The translations under genes were made by a program, and so were the position numbers. This document shows, piece by piece, positions 33,401-40,930 of a stretch of 64,000 nt of DNA (its first letter is position 1; each line of letters begins with the position of its first letter). The stretch spans positions 101,228 to 165,227 of the forward strand of contig JACMLM010000040.1 of NCBI GenBank assembly GCA_014379595.1. The letters are read 5' to 3'. This DNA comes from Anaerolineales bacterium. GTDB taxonomy: Bacteria > Chloroflexota > Anaerolineae > Anaerolineales > Villigracilaceae. The notes beneath the pieces were generated by a model. The model searched no databases. It had not been told where the DNA came from and worked only from the letters and a program-made list of their open reading frames with translations.

Positions 33401-34268
33401 ACAGCGTGGAGCTTGCGTCGCCAACCGCGTTCGTATACACAACGGTAGGCAGGTGCTCAACCAGCCTGCGGTTTCTTGCCTCTGATTCCTGCAAAGCCTG
33501 TTCAGCTTGTTTGCGCGCGGAAATGTCACGCGCAATTCCTTGAAAACCAACTATATCCCCACCTCTGTAATGAGGAGTGGATAGAACTTCTACATAGTGA
33601 TTCTTTCCATTTTTCCCGCGTACCTCATATTCCCCGGCCTGCTCAAAACTCTCTCCAGCGAGGATCTTCGTCAGTCTTTCGCGGTATTGATCCAAATATT
33701 GTTCGGGGATAATATCCCATATGTTCATGGAGAGAAATTCTTCCTCGCTAAACTCAAGCTCGGTACACATGGCTTTATTGACCGTTAATATATTTCCCGC
33801 CAGGTCAATGATGAAAATACCATCTGAACTTTGATTGAGCAGGTTGAAATATTTCTTCTCATTCTCCTGCAGTGCAAGGATGAGGCGCTTATGCTCGGTG
33901 TTATCGCGGATGTTGCATTGGATGACTTTCTCGCTGCCTGCCTGATAGACATTGCTGACAAACTCAACCTGAATCAGCCTGCCATCCTTCGCTTTTAGCG
34001 GCAGATCTTCATAGCGAATGTATTCATTCTGCTGTAATGCTTCGAATGCATCCTTGCTGGCATTTATATCTTTGAATGCGCCCACCTCCCAGAGCTTTTT
34101 TTTAATAAACTCTTCGCGTGAATAGCCCAGCATTTTTATCAAATACGGGTTAACATCTTCGATCATTCCTGTTTTGGCATCCAGAATCAAAATACCGTCC
34201 TGCGCTGCTTCAAACAGGCGGCGGTAACGAAGCTCGGAATCTTTTAGTGATAGTAGGTCAGGTATCAT
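30495..34268 (-). CDS. multi-PAS, GAF, HD-GYP phosphodiesterase
   Basis: About 1257 residues. Seven PAS repeats follow in series (roughly 15-130, 137-255, 265-385, 390-510, 515-635, 645-770, 775-890), then a GAF domain (about 905-1060) and an HD-GYP domain (1075-1259) with HDIGK and WDGTGYPRGL, both diagnostic for cyclic-di-GMP hydrolases. No membrane helix is seen. The ATG at 34268 follows AGGAAAG. It is paired with the membrane GGDEF downstream and the NarX/NarL-type pair upstream, and module copy 5 precedes it. Confidence 0.9.
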   Translation of the reverse strand: MIPDLLSLKDSELRYRRLFEAAQDGILILDAKTGMIEDVNPYLIKMLGYSREEFIKKKLWEVGAFKDINASKDAFEALQQNEYIRYEDLPLKAKDGRLIQVEFVSNVYQAGSEKVIQCNIRDNTEHKRLILALQENEKKYFNLLNQSSDGIFIIDLAGNILTVNKAMCTELEFSEEEFLSMNIWDIIPEQYLDQYRERLTKILAGESFEQAGEYEVRGKNGKNHYVEVLSTPHYRGGDIVGFQGIARDISARKQAEQALQESEARNRRLVEHLPTVVYTNAVGDASSTLYVSPQIQTLLGYTPQEWLADTNLWEKSLHPEDRQYVLEQVAATNQTKKPFEMEYRMIARDGHLVWVHDQIVLMNELEGEGQLWQGIMLDITESKQAEQALQESEKRFRALVENNSDAITLLDANGIALYDSPAAPGMLGYAPEDWIGQDVFALIHPDDLPRMRDLFEKLVKIPGARDHSTFRLHHKSGSWLWIEMVTTNLLAEPGVNAIVLNYHNITERKQASDALRRSDERFRQVWETTSDAMALSDSQGIVLAANPAYFALYGCTADQVVGVSFARIFPQEQQQWALEQYRIAFTNEAIPPYFESVVQRADGKTRIVETRITFIYDASQRIAMLSTIQDITERKQVEEQVVSARAFLQGVQDALSAHIAILDEQGNIIQVNAAWRDFGVQNGLRHPDHCIGMNYIDVCDSATGDYANEASLVANAIRAVQTGEKNETRIEYPCHASHEKRWFIARITSFENSGRKWTVVAHENISNRKHEQEALRRLATIVETSNDGIIGKTLDGIITSWNHGAEKMYGYLASEVIGRSISLLFPPERVADLPSLLKSIQQGIPIQNLETQRIRKDGSRIDVSLVLSPIRNYAGELVGISTIARDITERKQAEERIQRQLEHLTAFREIDKAIAGSMNLRSVLQTVLEHVTTDLGVDAALILLYDPHAQVLKYELGKGFRTNALQFTSLRVGEGYAGRAVLGGQTIHIPNLQARTTDFLRSPIFYQEEFICYFGIPLMAKGEVKGVLEIFHRSALNPDEEKLNFMETMAKQVAIAIDNATLYKDIQRSNVELSMAYDATIEGWSHALDLRDKETEGHSQRVTKITVDLARDFGLSEEDLIQVRWGSLLHDIGKMGVPDSILLKPGALTEEEWVSMKNHPRFAYDLLSPIRYLRLALDIPYCHHEKWDGTGYPRGLKGEQIPLTARIFAVVDVWDALRSDRPYRAAWDEGKVREHIFALAGTHFDPLVVDKFLNAME

Positions 34269-34366
34269 CTCCACTTTCCTGGCTGTGCCCTCCTGCGTGG
34301 TGTGAGGCCTTTCTTGCTAAAAATAAGTCAGGCGTTTGAGTGCGTAAATAAACACAGCAACAATTA

Positions 34367-34436
34367 ATCATATAACAAATCTTCCCCAGCTCCATCCATC
34401 AGCTGGGGAAGATTTGTCTCCGCCACTTGGGGGAGA
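34367..34436 (-). promoter_or_regulatory. palindromic operator-promoter module, copy 5
   Basis: The longest stem: ACAAATCTTCCCCAGCT (34375-34391) pairs perfectly over 17 bases with 34401-34417, loop CCATCCATC. The second palindrome (34417-34436) abuts it. TATGAT (34367-34372) is 7 bases from the aligned core. It starts 5 bases after the response-regulator stop and lies about 100 bases upstream of the PAS-HD-GYP gene. Confidence 0.65.
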
Positions 34437-34441
34437 AACTT

Positions 34442-35089
34442 TCAGGAAAGAATGCGGTTCCGCAGTGCCAAAGTCACCGCTTCGGTACGGCTGGCTACCC
34501 CCAACTTAGACAATATATTGCTGACATGAGATTTGATCGTGGAAGGGCTTACTGTGAGCCTGCCCGCAATTTGAATATTATTCAATCCCTCGATCATTAG
34601 CCCAAGAACTTCGCGCTCACGCTCCGTAAGAGTAAGTCCGGGTGCAGGAGGTTGGCTGGCCGTCTCCACCAACACTTGAGCCGCTTCTGGCGAGAGAGTA
34701 GAGCGGCCGGCATGTGCATCACGGATCGCTCGAACCAGGTCGTCAGCTGAAACATCTTTGAGCAAATATCCGATCGCTCCGGCCTCCAGCGCATTCTTGA
34801 TTAGCTCTCCCTCTTTGAAGCTGGTCAATGCGATGATCTGCACCTGCGGAAATTGTTGGCGAATGGCGCGAGTGGCAGTGGCTCCATCCATAATAGGCAT
34901 GGACATATCCATCAGGATCACATCCGGCAGAACTTCTGCACAAAGTTGAATAGCCGTTTCACCGTTTTCGGCTTCGCCCGCCAGTTGCAGATCATCAAAA
35001 ACTTTTAGAAAAGTTGCCAGCCCGCGGCGAACCATGGCGTGATCATCAACCAGCATAACGCGAATGGATTTGGGTGGAACATGTTTCAT
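34442..35089 (-). CDS. NarL/LuxR-family response regulator
   Basis: 215 residues from the ATG at 35089. The receiver domain has Asp15-Asp16 and the phospho-acceptor Asp61 (VILMDMSMP), with Lys in LLKDVSADD; the C-terminal LuxR-type helix-turn-helix has LTEREREVLGLMIEGLNNIQ and STIKSHVSNIL. The start overlaps the histidine kinase stop (ATGA, 35086-35089), so the two form a two-component pair. AAGGAA precedes it. Its target genes are unknown; the nearby palindromic module is one candidate binding site. Confidence 0.92.
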   Translation of the reverse strand: MKHVPPKSIRVMLVDDHAMVRRGLATFLKVFDDLQLAGEAENGETAIQLCAEVLPDVILMDMSMPIMDGATATRAIRQQFPQVQIIALTSFKEGELIKNALEAGAIGYLLKDVSADDLVRAIRDAHAGRSTLSPEAAQVLVETASQPPAPGLTLTEREREVLGLMIEGLNNIQIAGRLTVSPSTIKSHVSNILSKLGVASRTEAVTLALRNRILS

Positions 35090-36657
35090 AAGGATTCCTT
35101 TTTTGCAGAGATCGGCCATTGGATGGAAACTTTACTGCCCTGCCCGAGTTGGCTGGTGACGGACAATGCAGCCCCCACATCTTCTGTACGTTCACGCATG
35201 ATGCTCATGCCATAATGACCTGAGGATAGTTTTTGCAGCGGGTCAAAGCCCAGACCGTTATCCTGAATCTGCAGATCGAGCATGGTTTCACTCTGACGCA
35301 GGATGATTTCAACCTTGCTGGCTTTGGCATGTTTGGCGATGTTAAAGAGAGCTTCCTGACATACACGGTAAAAGACAATCTTAACATCTTCAGGCAAACT
35401 TGATTCTCCAGTGATAGTAACAGTGACTGGAATATTGGTGCGGCCTGAAAGGGCATTTCCCAAGAGATGTAATAAATCGCCAAGATTTGAATCGGTCAAC
35501 GTGGATGGACGCAGCTCGGCCAGCAGTGCGCGCATCTCCGCCTGTGCACCGCGCGTCAGGCGGCGTAAATCTTCCAGTGAGCGCCGTGCCTCCTGCTGGT
35601 CTTTTTCCCATAAGCGCGGCAGAACTTCTGCGATCAAGCCTGCAGAGAAGAGAGATTGGTTGATCGCGTCATGCAGGTTGCGTGCCAGGCGCTGTCTTTC
35701 CTCTAATACTGCCAATGTTTGCGCCTGCCCATATAGTTCTGCATTGATCATAGTGATCGCCGCCTGGTGGGCTACGCTGAGTGCCAGGCCCGCATGATGC
35801 GCTGTGAAGTAATCTTGAATTTTGTGTGCCACGCCAATGCCGCCAATAATGCGATCTCTCACTTCCACCGGTACCCACATCCAGGACCGCATTCCTTCGA
35901 GCAATATCGCAGCCTCATCAATTAAAAGCGAACGTAAAAATTGTGCTTGAGGTTCGTCATCCCAAATATTAGCAATACGAACGGGGCGATGTCCATTGAA
36001 TAAAACCGCCAGGTTTTCAGGATTGCTCAAATCAATACGGATCGTTGCGGGTTTTTCGGGTTCCACGATCCCACGTGTGGCAAGCGGGATCAGTGTAAAG
36101 CCTTCCAGTACAAATAGTCCGCCATGGGAATATTCAATAATATTTCTCAACTGGTCAAGGATCAGCCCGGGCTGAAGCTCCAGTGTGAATGCAAGCGTAT
36201 GGGAGATCTCTAATAACGTTACCTGTTCACGAGCACGGGTTTCTACAATTTGATGGAGATTCTGTTCCATTTGAATACGTTTATTCACATCACGAATACT
36301 ACCCAGTAAACATAGCCGGCTTTGATAGTTGATCGCTGTCCCGCGCCATTCAGCATAAAACGTTGAGCCGTCACGTCTTATGTGCAGAGGACGTGTGTCG
36401 AATATGCCATCCACTTGAAATGTTTTGATATTCACATTAAACAGAAGTTGACTATCAGGGTGTATTAATTTTGCTAGCTGCAATCCGCTAAATTCTTCGC
36501 GGCTGTAGCCATGCATCGCACATGCCGCAGGATTTGCATCCACTATAATCCCTTTTTGTAAATCGCTGATGATCAACCCATCACTAGCAGCATCGAAAAT
36601 ACTTCGATACTGCCTATCTGTTTCTTCCCGCTCGAGTTGATCTGAGTCTTTGCTCAT
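35086..36657 (-). CDS. PAS-GAF histidine kinase (NarX/LiaS type)
   Basis: 523 residues: PAS (about 10-130), GAF-like domain (about 150-310), then HisKA_3 dimerisation domain with RNLHDAINQSLF (phospho-His near 330) and an HATPase_c domain with NIAKHAKAS, DNGLGFD and GMSIMRER motifs. There are no membrane helices, so it senses a cytosolic signal. It is translationally coupled to the NarL-type regulator. TTTACTGC-type intergenic sequence upstream has no obvious module copy. Confidence 0.9.
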   Translation of the reverse strand: MSKDSDQLEREETDRQYRSIFDAASDGLIISDLQKGIIVDANPAACAMHGYSREEFSGLQLAKLIHPDSQLLFNVNIKTFQVDGIFDTRPLHIRRDGSTFYAEWRGTAINYQSRLCLLGSIRDVNKRIQMEQNLHQIVETRAREQVTLLEISHTLAFTLELQPGLILDQLRNIIEYSHGGLFVLEGFTLIPLATRGIVEPEKPATIRIDLSNPENLAVLFNGHRPVRIANIWDDEPQAQFLRSLLIDEAAILLEGMRSWMWVPVEVRDRIIGGIGVAHKIQDYFTAHHAGLALSVAHQAAITMINAELYGQAQTLAVLEERQRLARNLHDAINQSLFSAGLIAEVLPRLWEKDQQEARRSLEDLRRLTRGAQAEMRALLAELRPSTLTDSNLGDLLHLLGNALSGRTNIPVTVTITGESSLPEDVKIVFYRVCQEALFNIAKHAKASKVEIILRQSETMLDLQIQDNGLGFDPLQKLSSGHYGMSIMRERTEDVGAALSVTSQLGQGSKVSIQWPISAKKESL

Positions 36658-36764
36658 GTATTCATTCTACTGCAATATGCAAATATTATTGACTCTGTTA
36701 TTTAGAAGGTTGGCAAAATATAAGAAAAACGAATATAACGATGATAGATTTTTTTTCTTTATCT

Positions 36765-37031
36765 TTACACTAAATGCCCACCTGACTCAGCCCGATCTAA
36801 TACAGCCAAAATAGTCTTGACCAATTCTCGTGCAGCTGATTCGCTCAACTCCACAGCGACTCTCGCAGATGGCCCCTGTGATTCGTTTACAAAATCTATA
36901 TTTAGCGCGTGTTCAAGTGGAGCATTGAATGGATGGTCATAAGATACATTGGCTTGCTGCAAAGTGAACCATCCACCCGCGCCTTTTCCGCTGCCATCTA
37001 CTTTTACTTTTTCCACGATCATTGTACACAT
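36765..37031 (-). CDS. small protein, DUF6295-like
   Basis: 88 residues starting MCTMIVEKVKVDGSGKGAGG, followed by NVSYDHPFNAPLEHALNIDF and the helix SESAARELVKTILAVLDRAE. I recall this pattern as DUF6295, a small conserved family without assigned function. AAAGGAG precedes the ATG. It stands alone between the kinase and a dienelactone-hydrolase-like gene. Confidence 0.7.
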   Translation of the reverse strand: MCTMIVEKVKVDGSGKGAGGWFTLQQANVSYDHPFNAPLEHALNIDFVNESQGPSARVAVELSESAARELVKTILAVLDRAESGGHLV

Positions 37032-37044
37032 GGGTTAACTCCTT

Positions 37045-37125
37045 TAAAAGCTTTTTACCACGGAGCGCACAAAGAACACTGAGAAAACCTTAAAAAATCT
37101 CCGTGGATTCTGTGTTCTCTGTGGT
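37045..37125. repeat. imperfect inverted repeat around CCACGGAG
   Basis: CCACGGAG (about 37052) and CTCCGTGG (about 37102) with extended similarity (AGAACAC) on both arms form a long imperfect palindrome. This type of CCACGGAG/ACACAGAG sequence is common in intergenic regions of environmental bacteria. No role can be read. Confidence 0.4.
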
Positions 37126-37154
37126 TGATGCTCTTTGGTCGCATAACTTTGTAT

Positions 37155-37919
37155 TCAGGCAGAAATGGTCAAATATTTTTCGAGAAATATAAATATTTTT
37201 TGCCAGCCATCTACAGCTTGAGCCTGACGATACATGGGACGATGGTAATAAAAGAAGCCATGTCCAGCCTCGGGATACATATGGAATTCATAATTCTTGC
37301 CATGTTTTTTGAGTTCTGCTTCATGCTGCTTGACTTGTTCCGGTGTGGGACTGCTGTCCTCTTCGCCGAACAAGCCTAAAATAGGGCAGGGGAGATCCTT
37401 GGTGTAATCAATCGGCGCGACAGAATGTTTTGCATCAAGCTGCTCTTTCACCATCACAACGCCTCCACCCCAACAATCTATAACTGCGTCAAAGCCTATA
37501 GCACGGCAGGCGGTTAGGTAAGCATGTCTTCCACCTGAGCATGTGCCGAAGATTCCAACTTTTCCATTGACATAATCCAACGAACGCAGATAATGCATAG
37601 CTCCTGCCAAATCGCCCACTGCCTGATCGTCCGGGATGCCGCCATCCGCGCGGACTTTTGCCGCGACATCTTCTGGAGTACCATGCCCGGAACGGAAATA
37701 TAAATTCGGCGAAATCGTGACATATCCGTGATGAGCAAATTTAAAAGTGGCTTCGCGATACCACTCATCCCAGCCCGGCATGTGATGAGCCAACACTAGG
37801 GCAGGGAAAGGCCCAGTTCCTAGCGGACGTGCAAAGTATGCATTGATCGAGTCGCCGTTTGCGCCAGTCATCGTGACTGTTTCTGCGTGTACACCTTCAT
37901 ACATATCGGTTTGGTACAT
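37155..37919 (-). CDS. dienelactone hydrolase family protein
   Basis: 254 residues of alpha/beta-hydrolase fold with a cysteine nucleophile: GIFGTCSGGRHA (Cys127), Asp in FGEEDSSPTP near 187 and His in PEAGHGFFYYH near 220. This Cys-Asp-His arrangement is the dienelactone hydrolase signature; these enzymes open lactones in aromatic breakdown or act on other esters. No other aromatic-pathway gene is close. AGGAGAGC precedes the ATG. Confidence 0.88.
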   Translation of the reverse strand: MYQTDMYEGVHAETVTMTGANGDSINAYFARPLGTGPFPALVLAHHMPGWDEWYREATFKFAHHGYVTISPNLYFRSGHGTPEDVAAKVRADGGIPDDQAVGDLAGAMHYLRSLDYVNGKVGIFGTCSGGRHAYLTACRAIGFDAVIDCWGGGVVMVKEQLDAKHSVAPIDYTKDLPCPILGLFGEEDSSPTPEQVKQHEAELKKHGKNYEFHMYPEAGHGFFYYHRPMYRQAQAVDGWQKIFIFLEKYLTISA

Positions 37920-38043
37920 TTTGCTCTCCTAAAGTCAGTTTTGATGCAGTTCGCGAAGCGTGCCGATTTCCAGCAGTTGCACTGCTGGAATAATCTAGAT
38001 TATACAAAAGATAAGTTCAATGCAAATTATACCTGTCTCACAC

Positions 38044-38072
38044 TTGACGCCACTGCCTCCTCCCGATATAAT
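38044..38072 (+). promoter_or_regulatory. sigma-70-type promoter of rpmF
   Basis: TTGACG (38044-38049), a 17-base spacer and TATAAT (38067-38072). It lies 81 bases upstream of rpmF and is the clearest consensus promoter in the window. Confidence 0.75.
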
Positions 38073-38102
38073 CAGCCCGCTTCATCAGAAACCACGAAAC
38101 GA

Positions 38103-38128
38103 ATCAGACGGGCGCTCGCCCGTCTGAT
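38103..38128 (+). promoter_or_regulatory. hairpin in the rpmF leader
   Basis: ATCAGACGGGC pairs with its complement over 11 bases around a four-base loop, downstream of the promoter and about 25 bases before the rpmF start. It could be a leader structure used in regulation, or simply a dispersed repeat. Confidence 0.4.
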
Positions 38129-38152
38129 GTATGTAAAAGGAGAACGTACCAT

Positions 38153-38353
38153 ATGACCCCACATCCCAAACGCAAGCATTCCAAAGGCCGCCGTGACCGC
38201 CGCCGTGCACACGACGCGTTAGCTCCACTCAATACCGTCGCCTGCTCCAACTGCGGAGTCAAGCGCCTGCCTCACACCGTTTGCTCAAGCTGCGGTTTCT
38301 ATAACGGCCGCGAAGTTATTCAGGTCAAAAAAGAAAAGAAAGCCAGCGCCTAA
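38153..38353 (+). CDS. rpmF: 50S ribosomal protein L32
   Basis: 66-residue L32: basic start PKRKHSKGRRDRRRAH, then the zinc-ribbon type CSNCGVKRLPHTVCSSCGFY (two CxxC pairs) and a Lys-rich tail. Part of the large ribosomal subunit. AAAGGAG lies before the ATG. Followed by a terminator and then fabD, an arrangement close to the rpmF-fab linkage seen in many bacteria, here with a terminator between. Confidence 0.95.
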   Translation: MTPHPKRKHSKGRRDRRRAHDALAPLNTVACSNCGVKRLPHTVCSSCGFYNGREVIQVKKEKKASA

Positions 38354-38359
38354 TCATCA

Positions 38360-38393
38360 ACGGGTCGTGACTATCACGACCCGTTTGTGTTTT
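38360..38393 (+). terminator. rho-independent terminator after rpmF
   Basis: ACGGGTCGTGA pairs with TCACGACCCGT over 11 bases (three-base loop), followed by TTGTGTTTT. Confidence 0.8.
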
Positions 38394-38458
38394 AATACCA
38401 AATATGTCATTGCGAGGGTGCTCTTCCCGAAGCAATCTCCTTTTTCTCAAGAGGCCTC

Positions 38459-39400
38459 ATGAAACTAAGTCCACTCACCACTGCATTTTTATTTCCTGGT
38501 CAAGGCTCGCAAACTATCGGCATGGGCAAAGATCTCGCGGAGCAATATCCTGTTGCAAAACAAACCTTTGACGAAGCGGATTCCATTCTTGGCTTCGCCA
38601 TCTCCAATTTAATGTGGTATGGACCTGATACCGAATTAAATGACACAGTCAACACTCAGCCAGCACTCTACATCCATTCACTGGCCGCCTTTCGAGTTTT
38701 TTCGCATCTTTACCCTGACCTGAAACCTGCTTCACTGGCCGGGCATTCTCTTGGCGAATTATCTGCTCTAGCCGCATCTGGTGCATTATCTTTTGAAGAA
38801 GGTCTTCGCCTCGTCCGCAAGCGTGGTGAACTAATGAAGCAAGCCGGTGAACTCGCACCCGGTTCAATGGCCGCTATCCTCGGTGCAGATATTCCCACGC
38901 TGGATAAAGTCTGTGCTGAAGCAAGCACTCCCGAAGAAATTGTACAAGTGGCAAATGATAATTGTCCCGGGCAGGTTGTGATCTCAGGCGCGAAACCCGC
39001 AGTAGAACGTGCTATGGAGGGGGCGAAAGCCGCAGGCGCCAAACGTGCCAAGCCTTTGGCTGTATCCATTGCCGCTCATTCACCATTAATGGATTCGATC
39101 CAAAAAGAATGGAATGACGCAGTGACCTCTGCGAATTTTTCTCCCTTGCAATTAACAGTGATCGGTAATGTCCACGCTGCGCCCTTAACGGATGAAAATT
39201 CTGCTCGTGCGGATATTATTGCGCAAATGCAATCGCGCGTCCGCTGGACTGAGTCTGTTAAGTATATGGCATCCAAAGAGGTCAATACTTTTGTCGAAGT
39301 AGGTACAGGCTCCGTACTTGGCGGTTTAGTCAAACGTATTGTAGAGGGTATGACCATCCTATCATTGGGCACTCCGCAAGATTTCGCTGCACTGGAATAA
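38459..39400 (+). CDS. fabD: malonyl-CoA:ACP transacylase
   Basis: 313 residues. FLFPGQGSQTIGMG at the start, nucleophile GHSLGE (Ser97), ARG-type RKRGELMKQ near 120 and His in AAHSPLM near 207 are the FabD motifs. It moves malonyl groups from CoA to acyl carrier protein for fatty-acid synthesis, in the cytosol. Typical length. A short PLD lipoprotein gene follows eight bases after the stop. Confidence 0.94.
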   Translation: MKLSPLTTAFLFPGQGSQTIGMGKDLAEQYPVAKQTFDEADSILGFAISNLMWYGPDTELNDTVNTQPALYIHSLAAFRVFSHLYPDLKPASLAGHSLGELSALAASGALSFEEGLRLVRKRGELMKQAGELAPGSMAAILGADIPTLDKVCAEASTPEEIVQVANDNCPGQVVISGAKPAVERAMEGAKAAGAKRAKPLAVSIAAHSPLMDSIQKEWNDAVTSANFSPLQLTVIGNVHAAPLTDENSARADIIAQMQSRVRWTESVKYMASKEVNTFVEVGTGSVLGGLVKRIVEGMTILSLGTPQDFAALE

Positions 39401-39408
39401 AATTATTA

Positions 39409-40638
39409 ATGCGTCGTAAACTTTTCTTCTTTTTGCTAGCCGTTCTTCTTGTGGCTTGTGAGCCAGTAGGTTCTACTTTTACGCCCATGACGCAAATCCC
39501 ATTTTTTGCTTCTGAGACCCCAGCTCCTTTTATTATCCCGGTTACTGATACGCCCGTCGTTCTTCCATTCGTTACAGATACACCGCTTGTCTTTGAGCCA
39601 TTGCCTATAACAGAAACGCCTGTTGTTATACCTCCAACAACAAAATGGTGGGAGGTGTATTTCACAGATCCGCTCGTTATAAATAACCCAGATGTCATCG
39701 CTGGCTCGATTGAAGAGAAGTTGATCGAGTTTATCAACAATGCTCAAGTCAGCATTCATATTGCATCTTTTGAATTTAATCTGACGCCTGTCGCCAATGC
39801 ATTGATCGCAGCCAAGAATCGCGGTGTAGATGTGAAGTGGGTGACAGATGATGAGAATGGGTTGGAGTATGACATCCAGCCTGGGCGCGGACAATTTGCT
39901 CTTTTAACGGGAGCAGGCATAGAGGTCAAGGATGATGCGGGACGATCTGCTTTGATGCATAATAAATTCTGGATATTCGATCAGCAGATCGTGTGGACCG
40001 GGTCCACAAATATTACCGTCAACGGAATTTTCAAACAGAATAATAATGTGCTTGTTATTCGTTCACCTGAGATGGCTTTTATTTTTGAACGTGAATTTCA
40101 AGAGATGTGGAGCGCGCAACTTGGGCCACGTGCGCCATCCACGATAAATAATCAATGGACTATTTTAGACGGTACTCCACTTCAGGCATTATTTTCTGCA
40201 GAAGATCATGTTGTGAGCAACCTAATAGCACTGGTGAGAGATGCGCAGATCAATGTTCGTTTTCTTGCTTTTAGCTTTACAGATTATCCGCTCGCACAAA
40301 TGATGATCGACCGTTCCAAAGCAGGCGTGGATGTAAAAGGTGTATTTGAAACTTTTGGCAGCAACGGTACACGCTCCGAGTTGGGAACGATGTGGTGCGC
40401 AGGGTTGCCTGTGCGGCAGGATGGAAATGGAAGTTTCCTTCACGATAAGATCATTATTATTGATAATAGTATTGTCGTGACGGGTTCGCTTAACTATTCG
40501 TCCAATGCGGATGAATCAAACGAAGAAAATGTAGTGATCGTGGATAATGCTGAGATTGCAGCATTGTATTTGCAGGAATTTGAAAAGCTCTGGGGTCAGG
40601 CTCGTGATGTGGAAGCAGGAGCATTTACCTGTCAATAA
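39409..40638 (+). CDS. lipoprotein with two phospholipase D (HKD) motifs
   Basis: 409 residues. The signal ends LLVAC (lipobox), so the protein is probably lipid-anchored outside. A Thr/Pro-rich linker (about 30-80) leads to two PLD half-domains: HNKFWIFD (about 183) and HDKIIIID (about 345), each followed by the GS(T/L)N strand. PLD enzymes cleave phosphodiesters in lipids or nucleic acids; the single-strand nuclease-like Nuc group is a possibility. No strong ribosome-binding site. Confidence 0.87.
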   Translation: MRRKLFFFLLAVLLVACEPVGSTFTPMTQIPFFASETPAPFIIPVTDTPVVLPFVTDTPLVFEPLPITETPVVIPPTTKWWEVYFTDPLVINNPDVIAGSIEEKLIEFINNAQVSIHIASFEFNLTPVANALIAAKNRGVDVKWVTDDENGLEYDIQPGRGQFALLTGAGIEVKDDAGRSALMHNKFWIFDQQIVWTGSTNITVNGIFKQNNNVLVIRSPEMAFIFEREFQEMWSAQLGPRAPSTINNQWTILDGTPLQALFSAEDHVVSNLIALVRDAQINVRFLAFSFTDYPLAQMMIDRSKAGVDVKGVFETFGSNGTRSELGTMWCAGLPVRQDGNGSFLHDKIIIIDNSIVVTGSLNYSSNADESNEENVVIVDNAEIAALYLQEFEKLWGQARDVEAGAFTCQ

Positions 40639-40930
40639 GAAAAAAGTGACTAAATTTTCACAATTCCACCCAGCTCCATATAGTATAATGACGATATGAA
40701 CGCATTGTCTGACAACTCGAATTGTCAGCGCCGATTCATTTTACGGTTCTGGAAGTGTATCTGGTTAGGACAATTATGCCTAACCAGATTTTTATTTCTT
40801 ATGACCACTCCAACGGAAGTTATTACTTTACAAACTCTAAATAGCGGCTCCCTGCAAATTTTTTGCAATAGGTCTGCTCCATAATGGACGCGCATAAGCA
40901 TCGTTCTACAACAAAATAGGAGAAAACATT
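40639..40930 (+). promoter_or_regulatory. long leader upstream of pckA
   Basis: This 292-base stretch holds a TATAAT (40684-40689) and then the terminator hairpin at 40759-40798, well before pckA (40931). A transcript from that -10 would meet a terminator in the leader, suggesting attenuation or a small RNA. A 62-codon frame starting at 40696 crosses the terminator and looks spurious. Confidence 0.45.
40759..40798 (+). terminator. terminator hairpin in the pckA leader
   Basis: ATCTGGTTAGG pairs with CCTAACCAGAT over 11 bases with a nine-base loop and is followed by TTTTTATTTC. It stands about 130 bases before pckA. Confidence 0.75.

Noticed and set aside
40696..40884. 62-codon ORF upstream of pckA
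   Set aside because: It runs through a strong terminator hairpin, has no ribosome-binding site and no recognisable sequence; the leader explains the region better.
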